NCBI GenBank assembly: GCA_944388405.1
Contig: CALXIQ010000004.1
Coordinates: 1-64,000, forward strand
Origin: an uncultured Ruminococcus sp.
Lineage (GTDB): Bacteria; Bacillota; Clostridia; Oscillospirales; Ruminococcaceae
Reading direction: 5' to 3'
DNA: 64,000 nucleotides
In this document: piece by piece, positions 34,005 to 41,809 of the stretch
Layout of the letters: every line of letters starts with the position of its first letter
Numbering within the stretch: the stretch's first letter is position 1
Notes under the pieces: model-generated
What the model was told of the DNA's origin: nothing
Seen by the model: only the letters and a program-made list of their open reading frames with translations
Database searches by the model: none
Translations under genes and position numbers: made by a program

Positions 34005-34033
34005 ATTATATACTATTTTCACATAAAACGCAA
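34005..34033 (-). promoter_or_regulatory. Promoter of the EF-G paralogue
   Basis: On the minus strand TTGCGT (34028-34033), 17 bases, TATAAT (34005-34010). Confidence 0.75.
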
Positions 34034-34309
34034 CCCCTATTTTAAAAAAATCTTCCGTTATTATTAACAAAAAAGGATAACATCATGAAGCAATATGCAT
34101 AAATCGCAATTGTATAGCAGATAATAAGGGGTATTTTACTTAACATGAGAAATTGTAACTGTATAAGACCGGCGATTCGACTGTATGATAATGCGGTAAA
34201 GCGGCAGCAAATTATTATATGATAGCGGGTGTAAAAAATACGGCGTGATTTTTGTGTAATTTTTTATGTTTCTACCTGTTGTTTTCATAAGAAAAATGTG
34301 TTATGATTA

Positions 34310-34338
34310 ATGACAAGATTAACTTGAATCGGTATAAT
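34310..34338 (+). promoter_or_regulatory. Promoter of the NSS transporter gene
   Basis: ATGACA (34310-34315), 17 bases, TATAAT (34333-34338), with a leader of about 140 nt. Confidence 0.7.
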
Positions 34339-34484
34339 CGCGCTGCTCGGACATGGCTGTAATACAGTTTTATGCTTTTCTGCGGATTTTTATGCTGCGA
34401 TTGTGGGCAAGTTAAACAGGCGGCTTTGAGGGGCGGCGCAAAGTGATTTGTCATTTGAAGTAAAAAGTGAAAGAGAGTATGAAT

Positions 34485-35834
34485 ATGAAAAATATGAGTA
34501 ACACAAAAAACGGGTTTACAAGCAAGCTTGGCTTTGTATTCGCCGCGGCAGGCTCTGCGGTGGGGCTTGGCAACATCTGGAGGTTTCCGTATCTTGCGGC
34601 AAAATACGGCGGAGGAATATTCCTGCTGGTTTACATCCTGCTGGCTGTCACATTTGGCTTTGCGCTTATGGTAACCGAGATAGCTATCGGAAGAAAGACG
34701 GGAAAAAGTGCGGTGAAGGCTTTTGCAGCTCTTGACAAAAGATTTTCCTTTATAGGGTATATCGCCTCGGCAGTTCCGATAATAATTTTTCCCTATTACT
34801 GTGTAATTGGAGGCTGGGTAATCAAATACCTGACGGTATATCTCACCGGCCAAGGAGTTGAAGCGGCAGCGGACGGCTATTTTGACAGCTTTATCAGCGC
34901 ACCAATTTCGCCTATAGTTTTCACCTGCATTTTTATTTTTATCACCGCCGTTATAGTGCTTATGGGAGTGCAGAAGGGAATTGAAAAGGTAAGCACCATA
35001 ATGATGCCGGTGCTGGTGCTGCTTGCCATAGCAATTGCAATTTACAGCATTACCTTAGACGGCGCATGGGAGGGCTTTATGTATTATATAAAGCCGAACT
35101 TTGCCGACTTTTCCATAAAAACTGTAGTGGCGGCTATGGGGCAGATGTTCTATTCAATGTCCCTTGCTATGGGAATAATGATAACCTACGGCTCTTATAT
35201 GAGAAAAGAGGACAACATTGAAACCTCTGTGCATCAGATAGAAATATTTGATACTGCGGTAGCGTTCTTTGCGGGAATGATGATAGTTCCGGCGGTGTAC
35301 GCTTTTTCAGGCGGAGACAAGGACGCCCTCAACCAGGGTGCGGGGCTGATGTTTGTTACTTTGCCAAAGGTATTTGAAACCATGTACGGTGGAAAAATCA
35401 TCGGTGCGGTTTTCTTTGTTTTGGTGCTGCTGGCGGCGCTGACTTCCTCCATATCCCTTATGGAAACCATAGTGTCAATATTCAGCGACAAGCTGAAGGT
35501 AAAGCGTCAGGTGATATGTATTGCTGTAATGCTTATATCCGCAGCGGTTGCGGTTCCTTCGTCGCTGGGATACGGCGTATGGTCCAATGTGCAGCTGCTG
35601 GGAAGGTCTATACTTGATTTCTTTGACTTTATCAGCAACAATATAATGCTGCCCATTACGGCGTTGCTTACCTGCATATTTGTGGGATATGTAATAAAGC
35701 CCAAGGCAATAGAGGAGGAAGTGGAGCTTTCGGGAAAATTTAGGCTGAAAAAGCTGGTGAGAATAATGATTCCATACGTCTGCCCGGTATTCCTTGTGGT
35801 AATTCTTATTTCGTCTATAATAGGCTACGTTTAA
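34485..35834 (+). CDS. Sodium-dependent amino acid transporter, NSS (SNF) family
   Basis: This 449-residue protein has about 11 spans, the size of bacterial NSS carriers such as MhsT. TM1 shows the family's unwound helix with sodium and substrate contacts, FAAAGSAVGLGNIWRFPY, followed by GGGIFLLVYI. Bacterial members carry hydrophobic or aromatic amino acids with Na+. Start ATG 34485 lies about eight bases from AAAGAGAG; upstream in-frame GTG 34467 and ATG 34479 overlap that site. It is monocistronic with a strong terminator. Confidence 0.9.
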   Translation: MKNMSNTKNGFTSKLGFVFAAAGSAVGLGNIWRFPYLAAKYGGGIFLLVYILLAVTFGFALMVTEIAIGRKTGKSAVKAFAALDKRFSFIGYIASAVPIIIFPYYCVIGGWVIKYLTVYLTGQGVEAAADGYFDSFISAPISPIVFTCIFIFITAVIVLMGVQKGIEKVSTIMMPVLVLLAIAIAIYSITLDGAWEGFMYYIKPNFADFSIKTVVAAMGQMFYSMSLAMGIMITYGSYMRKEDNIETSVHQIEIFDTAVAFFAGMMIVPAVYAFSGGDKDALNQGAGLMFVTLPKVFETMYGGKIIGAVFFVLVLLAALTSSISLMETIVSIFSDKLKVKRQVICIAVMLISAAVAVPSSLGYGVWSNVQLLGRSILDFFDFISNNIMLPITALLTCIFVGYVIKPKAIEEEVELSGKFRLKKLVRIMIPYVCPVFLVVILISSIIGYV

Positions 35835-35853
35835 GCTTTTGATGTAATGCAAA

Positions 35854-35891
35854 AAAGCTTCGGAAGATTTTTTATATTCTTCCGAAGCTTT
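35854..35891. terminator. Bidirectional terminator between NSS and birA
   Basis: AAAGCTTCGGAAGA pairs with TCTTCCGAAGCTTT, with A and T runs on both sides. Confidence 0.9.
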
Positions 35892-35901
35892 GATTTTAAA
35901 T

Positions 35902-36888
35902 TTATGCTTTTCTGGGCGGCTTTATACTGACTTCCCCGGAGGACAAAGCTTGCTCGCTTCCGTCCTCAAACCTTACCGCAAGTCTTGCTTTGTCGTCTAT
36001 GCCCAGCACATGGCAGGGAAGAGTCCGGTTTTTAAACAGAGCAAAAACGTCCTTGCCTATAAGATTTGAGCGGCGGCGGTACTCGTCAAGAATTTCTTCC
36101 GAGGTAAAATCAGGGGGGAGTGCGGAAAGCTCTCTCAGTATTTCTGCGGCAAGCTTGTTTCTCACATTGCCGCTTGTGCCGTCCTTGAAAACCGAGGTGG
36201 CAATGCCTGCAAGCTCGTCCGGGAAATCACCGGGTGGGGGAGTGATGTTTACTCCAATCCCCAGCACGGCGTATTCAAGCCCGCCGCTTTCAAAATCAAT
36301 GGCAGCCTCGGTGAGGATTCCGCAAACCTTTTTGCCGTCAAGATAAATGTCGTTTACCCACTTTATCTGCGCCCGACGTTCATGTCCGCAGCAGGTTTCA
36401 ATTGCTTTTGCCACCGCCACCGCAGCAGAAGTGGTTATAAACAGAGCATCCTGAACGTTCAGCTTGGGACGAAGCAGCAGCGACAGATACAGCCCGCTGT
36501 CGGGAGGGGAGTAAAAGCTTCTGCCAAGCCTGCCCTTTCCTGCGGTCTGACGGCGGGCGATAAGCACATAGCCCTCATCACAGCCCTGCTGGGCAAGCTC
36601 TTTTAAAAGGGTGTTGGTGGAGGTAACGCTGTCCTCAACGTGAATGGTATAATTACATTCCCCAAGTATGGCTTTTATTCCTTCCACGGTCAGGCTGTTT
36701 TCCTTTACGGGAATATAGTAGCCTGAGTTTCTTTCCGCTTGTATGTCTATGCCGTCGCTTCTAAGCTCCTCAACGGCTTTCCACACAGCGTTTCGTGAAA
36801 CGCCCAGCTGTTTTGCCGTTTCTGCGCCGGAAATGGGCTTGCCTCGGTTTTCCTCGAGTATTTTCAGTACCTTGTCTTTAAGCTTCAT
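35902..36888 (-). CDS. birA: Biotin-protein ligase and biotin operon repressor
   Basis: This 328-residue protein has a winged helix-turn-helix at 1-60 (VSRNAVWKAVEELRSDGIDI), so it is the repressor type. The ligase domain has the biotinyl-AMP loop RQTAGKGRLGRSFYSPP, KWVNDIYLDGKKVCGILTEA with the catalytic Lys, and a small C-terminal SH3-like domain (DDKARLAVRFEDGSEQ). It activates biotin with ATP and attaches it to carboxylase BCCP. No biotin operon is in the window, so its operators lie elsewhere. Confidence 0.93.
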   Translation of the reverse strand: MKLKDKVLKILEENRGKPISGAETAKQLGVSRNAVWKAVEELRSDGIDIQAERNSGYYIPVKENSLTVEGIKAILGECNYTIHVEDSVTSTNTLLKELAQQGCDEGYVLIARRQTAGKGRLGRSFYSPPDSGLYLSLLLRPKLNVQDALFITTSAAVAVAKAIETCCGHERRAQIKWVNDIYLDGKKVCGILTEAAIDFESGGLEYAVLGIGVNITPPPGDFPDELAGIATSVFKDGTSGNVRNKLAAEILRELSALPPDFTSEEILDEYRRRSNLIGKDVFALFKNRTLPCHVLGIDDKARLAVRFEDGSEQALSSGEVSIKPPRKA

Positions 36889-36998
36889 TTATTTTTGCTC
36901 CGTTTCAAAATGAATGTTTCGTCGTTTATCGTTTTTTGCCATCAGGGGCGTTTTATTTATTATATCACTGGCAGCGAATTATTTCAAGCATAAGTAAA

Positions 36999-37035
36999 GC
37001 GTATGCTTCCCTCTTATGTGAAAAGAAGCATACGC
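36999..37035 (-). terminator. Terminator of the GH25 gene
   Basis: GCGTATGCTTC/GAAGCATACGC, an 11-bp perfect stem; on the minus strand TTTACTT follows, a modest T-run. Confidence 0.7.
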
Positions 37036-37052
37036 CGATTGGTTCAGCTGTT

Positions 37053-37859
37053 TTATTGTGACGAGCTTTTTAGATTTTCAATTATTTCGGGATAGTTTTT
37101 GAGGGAAACATCAAGGTCGCAGTCGCCCTTTATTCCCTCAACCTGTCCTTTAAAGGAGTACTGGTGAATGCCGTAGCTTATTGAAGGGGTCGCCCCCACG
37201 TCGGCAACCCACAGGTCGTATTTCCGAAGGACAGTTTCATCAAGCAGGGTAGTCAGGAAGCTTTCGTAGGAATACACCATAACGTAATAGCCTGCGTTTT
37301 CTATGCGTGAGCAAAAAGCTTCGATAATTGCCGAAACTTTTTCTTTGCCAAGCTCTACCTGAGAGCGTTCCTCTATATCAAAGGCTATGGGATATTTCAA
37401 GTCTTTGTCTCTGATAAGCTCCAGCAGAAAATCGGCTTCCTCTGTTGCCTCTTGTTCGCTGAGGGCAAGGGAGTAAAGATATGCTCCTACGGGTATATCG
37501 GCTTTTACCGCTTCGCTGTAATTTTCCTCAAACCTTTCGTCACGCTCCCTGCCGTAAGCCGCTCTGAGCATTGCAAACTGTCCGTTGCGGTCGCTTTTTA
37601 CCCGCTGCCATTCTATCACACCTTGCCATGAGGATACGTCGATTCCGTAGAATCTTCCTTCTTCACGGCCTGTGTTGAAGTCCTCCTTTATCTCGCTGCG
37701 CTTCTGGCAGATTTCATCAGCGTGAGTTCGGGAAAACTCTTCAAGAAAATCTCTTGAAAGCCCCGTTGACGCTTGAATATTTGAGATAAGCGAGCCTCTT
37801 GCAAAGGAGTTTATAAGCTGTTTTTCAGTTTCAGTTGTAAGCTGTGCCAAATTAATCAC
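37053..37859 (-). CDS. GH25 family lysozyme (N-acetylmuramidase) without signal peptide
   Basis: This 268-residue protein has an N-terminal helical region of about 65 residues that looks like a helix-turn-helix, then a GH25 barrel. Catalytic and conserved residues are visible: YGIDVSSWQG (D74), PIAFDIEE (D161, E163) and the terminal GDCDLDVSLKNYP. GH25 enzymes cut the MurNAc-GlcNAc bond of peptidoglycan. There is no signal peptide and no wall-binding repeat, unlike secreted lysozymes, so the protein may stay inside or need another export route. It is monocistronic and not in a phage context. Confidence 0.85.
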   Translation of the reverse strand: MINLAQLTTETEKQLINSFARGSLISNIQASTGLSRDFLEEFSRTHADEICQKRSEIKEDFNTGREEGRFYGIDVSSWQGVIEWQRVKSDRNGQFAMLRAAYGRERDERFEENYSEAVKADIPVGAYLYSLALSEQEATEEADFLLELIRDKDLKYPIAFDIEERSQVELGKEKVSAIIEAFCSRIENAGYYVMVYSYESFLTTLLDETVLRKYDLWVADVGATPSISYGIHQYSFKGQVEGIKGDCDLDVSLKNYPEIIENLKSSSQ

Positions 37860-37949
37860 CCCCTTGTCATAATATGCGATTGCAAGGCTGTCTGTTCACA
37901 GCGTCACAGCCTATAAATATTAGTGAAACAAGGTCGGCGGAATATTTGC

Positions 37950-37978
37950 TTTACATTTTTAAATAAATATGATATGAT
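37950..37978 (+). promoter_or_regulatory. Promoter directly ahead of structured element copy 1
   Basis: TTTACA (37950-37955), 17 bases, TATGAT (37973-37978). The repeated element begins at the expected transcription start. Confidence 0.65.
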
Positions 37979-37981
37979 TAA

Positions 37982-38189
37982 TATAACCTTGTCGCCTATG
38001 TCCCAGCTGCCGCTTGTCGGCAGGTATGCCTCCTAAGGCGGCGTGGGATATTCAGACTTTCAGGGGGGTTAATCCCCCGCTGAAAGTCTGAGGAGCAAAG
38101 CTCCTCGGCGATGGTTGCAATCGTCGCAATGTGATTAAGCAACAGCTCTGAAAGAGATGTTATTATCAACGTTTTGCTCCGATTTAAAT
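37982..38189 (+). repeat. Structured repeat element, copy 1 (leader of the DUF5131 gene)
   Basis: About 208 bases nearly identical to 58256-58466. Hairpins visible: CTGCCG/CGGCAG, outer TCCCA/TGGGA, a long stem CAGACTTTCAG/CTGAAAGTCTG topped by GGGGG/CCCCC, GAGGAGC-AAA-GCTCCTC, GCGATG/CGTCGC, and CTCT/AGAG. No T-run follows any of them, so transcription should continue into the gene 27 bases downstream. It could be a structured leader or a transcribed miniature mobile element. Confidence 0.75.
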
Positions 38190-38215
38190 GAATCAGTCTG
38201 CGAGGCGAATTTGTT

Positions 38216-38941
38216 ATGAACGTTACCTGGAATCCGTGGCACGGCTGTCATAAAATCAGTCCCGGCTGTCAAAACTGCTACGTTTACCGTCAGGACGCCA
38301 GATATGAAAGAGACAGCTCACAGGTGGTAAAAAACAAAACCTTTTATCTTCCTGTCGAGAAAAATCGCAGCGGAGAATATAAGCTTCGCCGTGAAGGTGA
38401 CGGAATAGTTTATCTTTGCTTTTCCAGCGATTTTTTTCTTGAGGACGCCGACGGGTGGAGAGATGAGTGCTGGAGAATGATAAAACAGCGCAGCGATCTT
38501 GACTTTCTTTTCATAACCAAAAGAATACATCGTTTTTATGAGTGTATTCCATCCGACTGGGGCGACGGCTACGATAACGTGCATATCTGCTGCACCTGCG
38601 AAAATCAAAGCATGGCTGATTTCAGACTGCCGATTTTTCTTGAGGCTCCGATAAAAAAGAAATCCATAGTGTGCGAGCCGCTGCTGGAGGAGATTGACCT
38701 TTCAGCATACCTGAATCATGGCATTTCGCAGCTTATAGCCGGCGGGGAATCGGGATATAATGCAAGACCGTGCCGCTACGAATGGATATTGTCCCTGAGA
38801 AGCCAGTGTATTGCTGCGGGAGTGTCGTTCTATTTCAAGCAGACGGGAGCAAAATTCATAAAGGATAACAGGCTCTATAATATCCCCAGAAAGCTTCAGC
38901 ACAGCCAGGCTGCAAAAGCCGGGATAAACGTATGCTTCTGA
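38216..38941 (+). CDS. DUF5131 family protein (phage Gp37/Gp68 type)
   Basis: This 241-residue protein opens with TWNPWHGCHKISPGCQNCY, whose cysteines C11, C18 and C21 form a cluster or zinc site characteristic of PF07505/DUF5131, first named from phage Gp37/Gp68. Later conserved stretches are LFITKRIHRF and LIAGGESGYNARPCRYEW. The function is unknown; the CxxxxxxCxxC pattern recalls radical-SAM enzymes but spacing differs. The ATG follows GAGGCGAA. It is the only gene behind structured element copy 1. No phage genes are nearby. Confidence 0.82.
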   Translation: MNVTWNPWHGCHKISPGCQNCYVYRQDARYERDSSQVVKNKTFYLPVEKNRSGEYKLRREGDGIVYLCFSSDFFLEDADGWRDECWRMIKQRSDLDFLFITKRIHRFYECIPSDWGDGYDNVHICCTCENQSMADFRLPIFLEAPIKKKSIVCEPLLEEIDLSAYLNHGISQLIAGGESGYNARPCRYEWILSLRSQCIAAGVSFYFKQTGAKFIKDNRLYNIPRKLQHSQAAKAGINVCF

Positions 38942-39048
38942 GGTATGATTACATAATGATGCATTGTGATAAGTGTTAAAAAAGCTTTGTCTGATTAATT
39001 GCAGGATGTGTAATCTTACGAATTAGGCATACTATACAAATTTTTTGC

Positions 39049-39077
39049 TTGACATTTGTACAAAAGCACCATATAAT
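39049..39077 (+). promoter_or_regulatory. Promoter of glgP
   Basis: TTGACA (39049-39054), 17 bases, TATAAT (39072-39077), a full consensus promoter with a leader of about 170 nt. Confidence 0.92.
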
Positions 39078-39106
39078 AATATGTGTAAGCATAATAGAAA
39101 CTCTGT

Positions 39107-39115
39107 AAACGTTTA
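39107..39115. promoter_or_regulatory. Candidate LacI-family operator in the glgP leader
   Basis: AAACGTTTA, matching the sites ahead of lacI. It lies about 25 bases downstream of the expected transcription start, where a bound repressor would block elongation. Confidence 0.5.
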
Positions 39116-39251
39116 GGAAGTATTTTTCAAGTATTCACAGCAGGTTGATAAAAGCCTGAGATAATTATTGTATAATTAATATAATTTAAGGTCATTTGGT
39201 TGTTTAAACTTAATGTATAAGGTGCATATTTTTTTCGGGAGGTAAAATAAT

Positions 39252-41669
39252 ATGGCAAAATCAAACACGCAGGTTAGTAAGACTATTTCAAAAGATGAGC
39301 TTAAAAAGCGGTTTGTCGATGTTCTGCACAATGATTTTCAGACAGTTCCGGAGGACGCTTCCGATCAGCAGATTTACGAAGCCCTTACCAAGATAGTGGT
39401 AGGTATTCTCAAAGCCAAGCGCCGTCATTTTACGGTCAAGACCCATTCGGCGGGAAATAAAAAGGTTTATTATCTTTCAATGGAGTTCCTTATGGGACGT
39501 TCGCTGAAAACCAGCCTTTATAACCTTGAGATGATAAACGAAACCACTGAAATGCTGAAGGACTTCGGTATTTCCATTAACGGCATTTACGAGTGCGAGC
39601 CTGACGCAGGTCTTGGTAACGGCGGTCTGGGTCGTCTTGCCGCCTGCTATCTTGACGCGCTTGCCGCAGACGGATATCACGCTACGGGTTACTCCATATG
39701 CTATGAGTACGGAATCTTTAAGCAGAAGCTTGACGACGGCTGGCAGACTGAGCTGCCCGATAACTGGCTGCCCGGCGGATCTGCATGGCTTGTGCCTGTG
39801 CCCAGCAAGGCGGTAGAGGTGCGTTTTGACGGAGATTTAAAGGAATACTGGGACAATCAGTATCACTGCGTAACCCATGAGAACTACACCTCGGTTATGG
39901 CAGTTCCTTATGATTTGTTTGTATCAGGCTACGGCAGTGAGGCGGTTTCAAAGCTGAGACTGTGGAAGGCCGAGGTTCCCTCCTTTGATATGACAATGTT
40001 CAACAAGGGAGATTATTCAAAGGCGCTGGGTATTAACATTATGTCCCAGGCGATTACCAAGGTGCTTTATCCCAACGACAACCATGCAGAGGGCAAGTCG
40101 CTGAGATTAAGACAGCAGTATTTCCTGTGCGCCGCTTCAATAGGCGACATTGTAAGCCAGCATATGGGAGTTTACGGCACTCTTGACAACCTCCACGAAA
40201 AGGTTGCAATTCACATTAACGACACTCACCCCACCCTGGCGATCCCTGAGCTTATGAGAGTTCTGCTGGACGACTGCGGATATTCCTGGGATAAGGCATG
40301 GTATATTGTGCAGCATACCTTTGCTTACACCAACCACACCGTAATGCCCGAGGCTCTTGAAAAGTGGGACTGCAACCTGCTTAAGAGCGTAACCCCCAGA
40401 ATTTTTGCAATTATCATTGAAATCAACGAAAGATACTGCCGTCAGCTGTGGGAGAAATACGGCGATGAGGCTAAGGTTACAAGAATGTCTATCGTTGAAA
40501 ACAATAAGGTTAAAATGGCGACCCTTTGCGTTCACGCTTGTCACCATGTAAACGGCGTTGCGAAGATTCACTCGGAGATTATCAAGAAGGAGACCTTCAA
40601 GGACGAGTACGAGAACACTCCCGAGAAGTTTACAAACGTTACAAACGGAATTGCCTACAGAAGATGGCTTTATCAGTCAAACGAAGGTCTTACCGAACTG
40701 CTTAAAGAGAAGATAGGCAGCGGCTTCCTTAAAGACGCTTCCCAGCTTTCAAAGCTTAACAAATTCAAGGACGACAAGGAGGTTCTTGAGCTTCTTGCAG
40801 AGATTAAGCTTGAAAACAAGAACAAGTTTGCAAAATACGTTAAGAACGAGTACGGCGTTACCCTTAATACAAGCTCCATCTTTGACGTTCAGGTAAAGCG
40901 TCTGCACGAGTACAAGCGTCAGCAGCTTAATGCGCTGAATATAATTGCCGAGTACAACTACCTCAAGGCGAATCCTGATGCGGAGTATACTCCAAAGACT
41001 TATATCTTTGCCGCAAAGGCTGCTCCGGGATATTATATGGCTAAGCAGATTATAAAGCTTATCTGGAACATTTCACAGGAGCTTAAAAAGGATAAAAAGC
41101 TTAATGAAAAGCTTAATGTAATTTTCCTTGAGGATTATTGCGTAACTCTTTCGGAGATTCTTATGCCTGCCGCCGATATTTCCGAGCAGATTTCACTGGC
41201 GGGAACCGAGGCTTCCGGTACAGGCAACATGAAGCTTATGATAAACGGAGCGGTAACTCTGGGCACAATGGACGGCGCTAACGTTGAGATTCACGACCAG
41301 GTGGGTGATGAGAATATTATCATCTTCGGCATGACGGTTGACGAGGTTAATGAAAGAAAGCCCAATTACAAGCCCATAGAGATTTACAATTCTAACGCCG
41401 TGGTAAAGGAAGCTATCGACAGAATGCAGAGCGGAATAAACGGCGAGTCCTTCGGGGAGATTGCAGGTTCGCTTAAATCTACAGACCCCTACATGGCGCT
41501 GGCTGATTTTGATTCCTATCAGCAGGCTCAGAAATACGCTTCCGAATGTTATAACGACAAGCTTAAGTGGCAGAAAATGTCCCTTGCAAACATTGCAAAC
41601 GCAGGTATATTCTCAGCCGACCGTGCAGTTGAGGAATACGCCCGCAACATCTGGGGACTGAAAAAATAA
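39252..41669 (+). CDS. glgP: Glycogen/starch phosphorylase
   Basis: This 805-residue GT35 enzyme releases glucose-1-phosphate from alpha-1,4-glucan ends. Family landmarks include YYLSMEFLMGRSL near the start, GLGNGGLGRLAACYLDALA, and the PLP site EASGTGNMKLMINGA with Lys661. Length and motifs are those of an active enzyme. GGGAGG precedes the ATG. The product feeds the phosphohexomutase encoded at 43665. The promoter is consensus-strong, with a candidate LacI-type operator in the leader, so expression is probably tuned to sugar status. A terminator follows. Confidence 0.96.
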   Translation: MAKSNTQVSKTISKDELKKRFVDVLHNDFQTVPEDASDQQIYEALTKIVVGILKAKRRHFTVKTHSAGNKKVYYLSMEFLMGRSLKTSLYNLEMINETTEMLKDFGISINGIYECEPDAGLGNGGLGRLAACYLDALAADGYHATGYSICYEYGIFKQKLDDGWQTELPDNWLPGGSAWLVPVPSKAVEVRFDGDLKEYWDNQYHCVTHENYTSVMAVPYDLFVSGYGSEAVSKLRLWKAEVPSFDMTMFNKGDYSKALGINIMSQAITKVLYPNDNHAEGKSLRLRQQYFLCAASIGDIVSQHMGVYGTLDNLHEKVAIHINDTHPTLAIPELMRVLLDDCGYSWDKAWYIVQHTFAYTNHTVMPEALEKWDCNLLKSVTPRIFAIIIEINERYCRQLWEKYGDEAKVTRMSIVENNKVKMATLCVHACHHVNGVAKIHSEIIKKETFKDEYENTPEKFTNVTNGIAYRRWLYQSNEGLTELLKEKIGSGFLKDASQLSKLNKFKDDKEVLELLAEIKLENKNKFAKYVKNEYGVTLNTSSIFDVQVKRLHEYKRQQLNALNIIAEYNYLKANPDAEYTPKTYIFAAKAAPGYYMAKQIIKLIWNISQELKKDKKLNEKLNVIFLEDYCVTLSEILMPAADISEQISLAGTEASGTGNMKLMINGAVTLGTMDGANVEIHDQVGDENIIIFGMTVDEVNERKPNYKPIEIYNSNAVVKEAIDRMQSGINGESFGEIAGSLKSTDPYMALADFDSYQQAQKYASECYNDKLKWQKMSLANIANAGIFSADRAVEEYARNIWGLKK

Positions 41670-41706
41670 GCGCACTTTATTAATGCGGTTAATATAAGCT
41701 GACAAA

Positions 41707-41737
41707 CAGCGGACAGCCGGCGGTTGTCCGCTGTTTT
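41707..41737 (+). terminator. glgP terminator
   Basis: CAGCGGACA/TGTCCGCTG stem followed by TTTT. Confidence 0.85.
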
Positions 41738-41761
41738 GCGTTATGGGGCTGGGGTACATAT

Positions 41762-41795
41762 ATAAAAAGGCGCCTGAAATAAATCAGACGCCTTT
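41762..41795 (-). terminator. GH5 terminator
   Basis: On the minus strand AAAGGCGTCTGA and TCAGGCGCCTTT form a stem with a T-run, near-identical to the GH26 terminator. Confidence 0.9.
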
Positions 41796-41809
41796 GATGT
41801 CAATGAAGA

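Larger units (their letters stand above)
33928..34484. other. Divergent intergenic region
   Basis: About 555 bases separate the EF-G paralogue (minus) from the NSS transporter (plus). Both promoters are visible (34005-34033 and 34310-34338). The remainder is AT-rich, and I find no riboswitch (a glycine riboswitch was considered) and no credible small gene. Confidence 0.6.

Noticed and set aside
34020..34466. Possible glycine or amino-acid riboswitch ahead of the NSS transporter
   Set aside because: No conserved glycine-riboswitch core or T-box signature is visible; only a promoter is supported.
34272..34853. 193-codon minus-strand frame overlapping the NSS transporter
   Set aside because: It is the antisense shadow of TM1-TM4 of the transporter, with no ribosome site and no family resemblance.
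38216..38941. DUF5131 gene as a prophage remnant
   Set aside because: The family was named from phage, but no other phage gene, integrase or attachment site is nearby.
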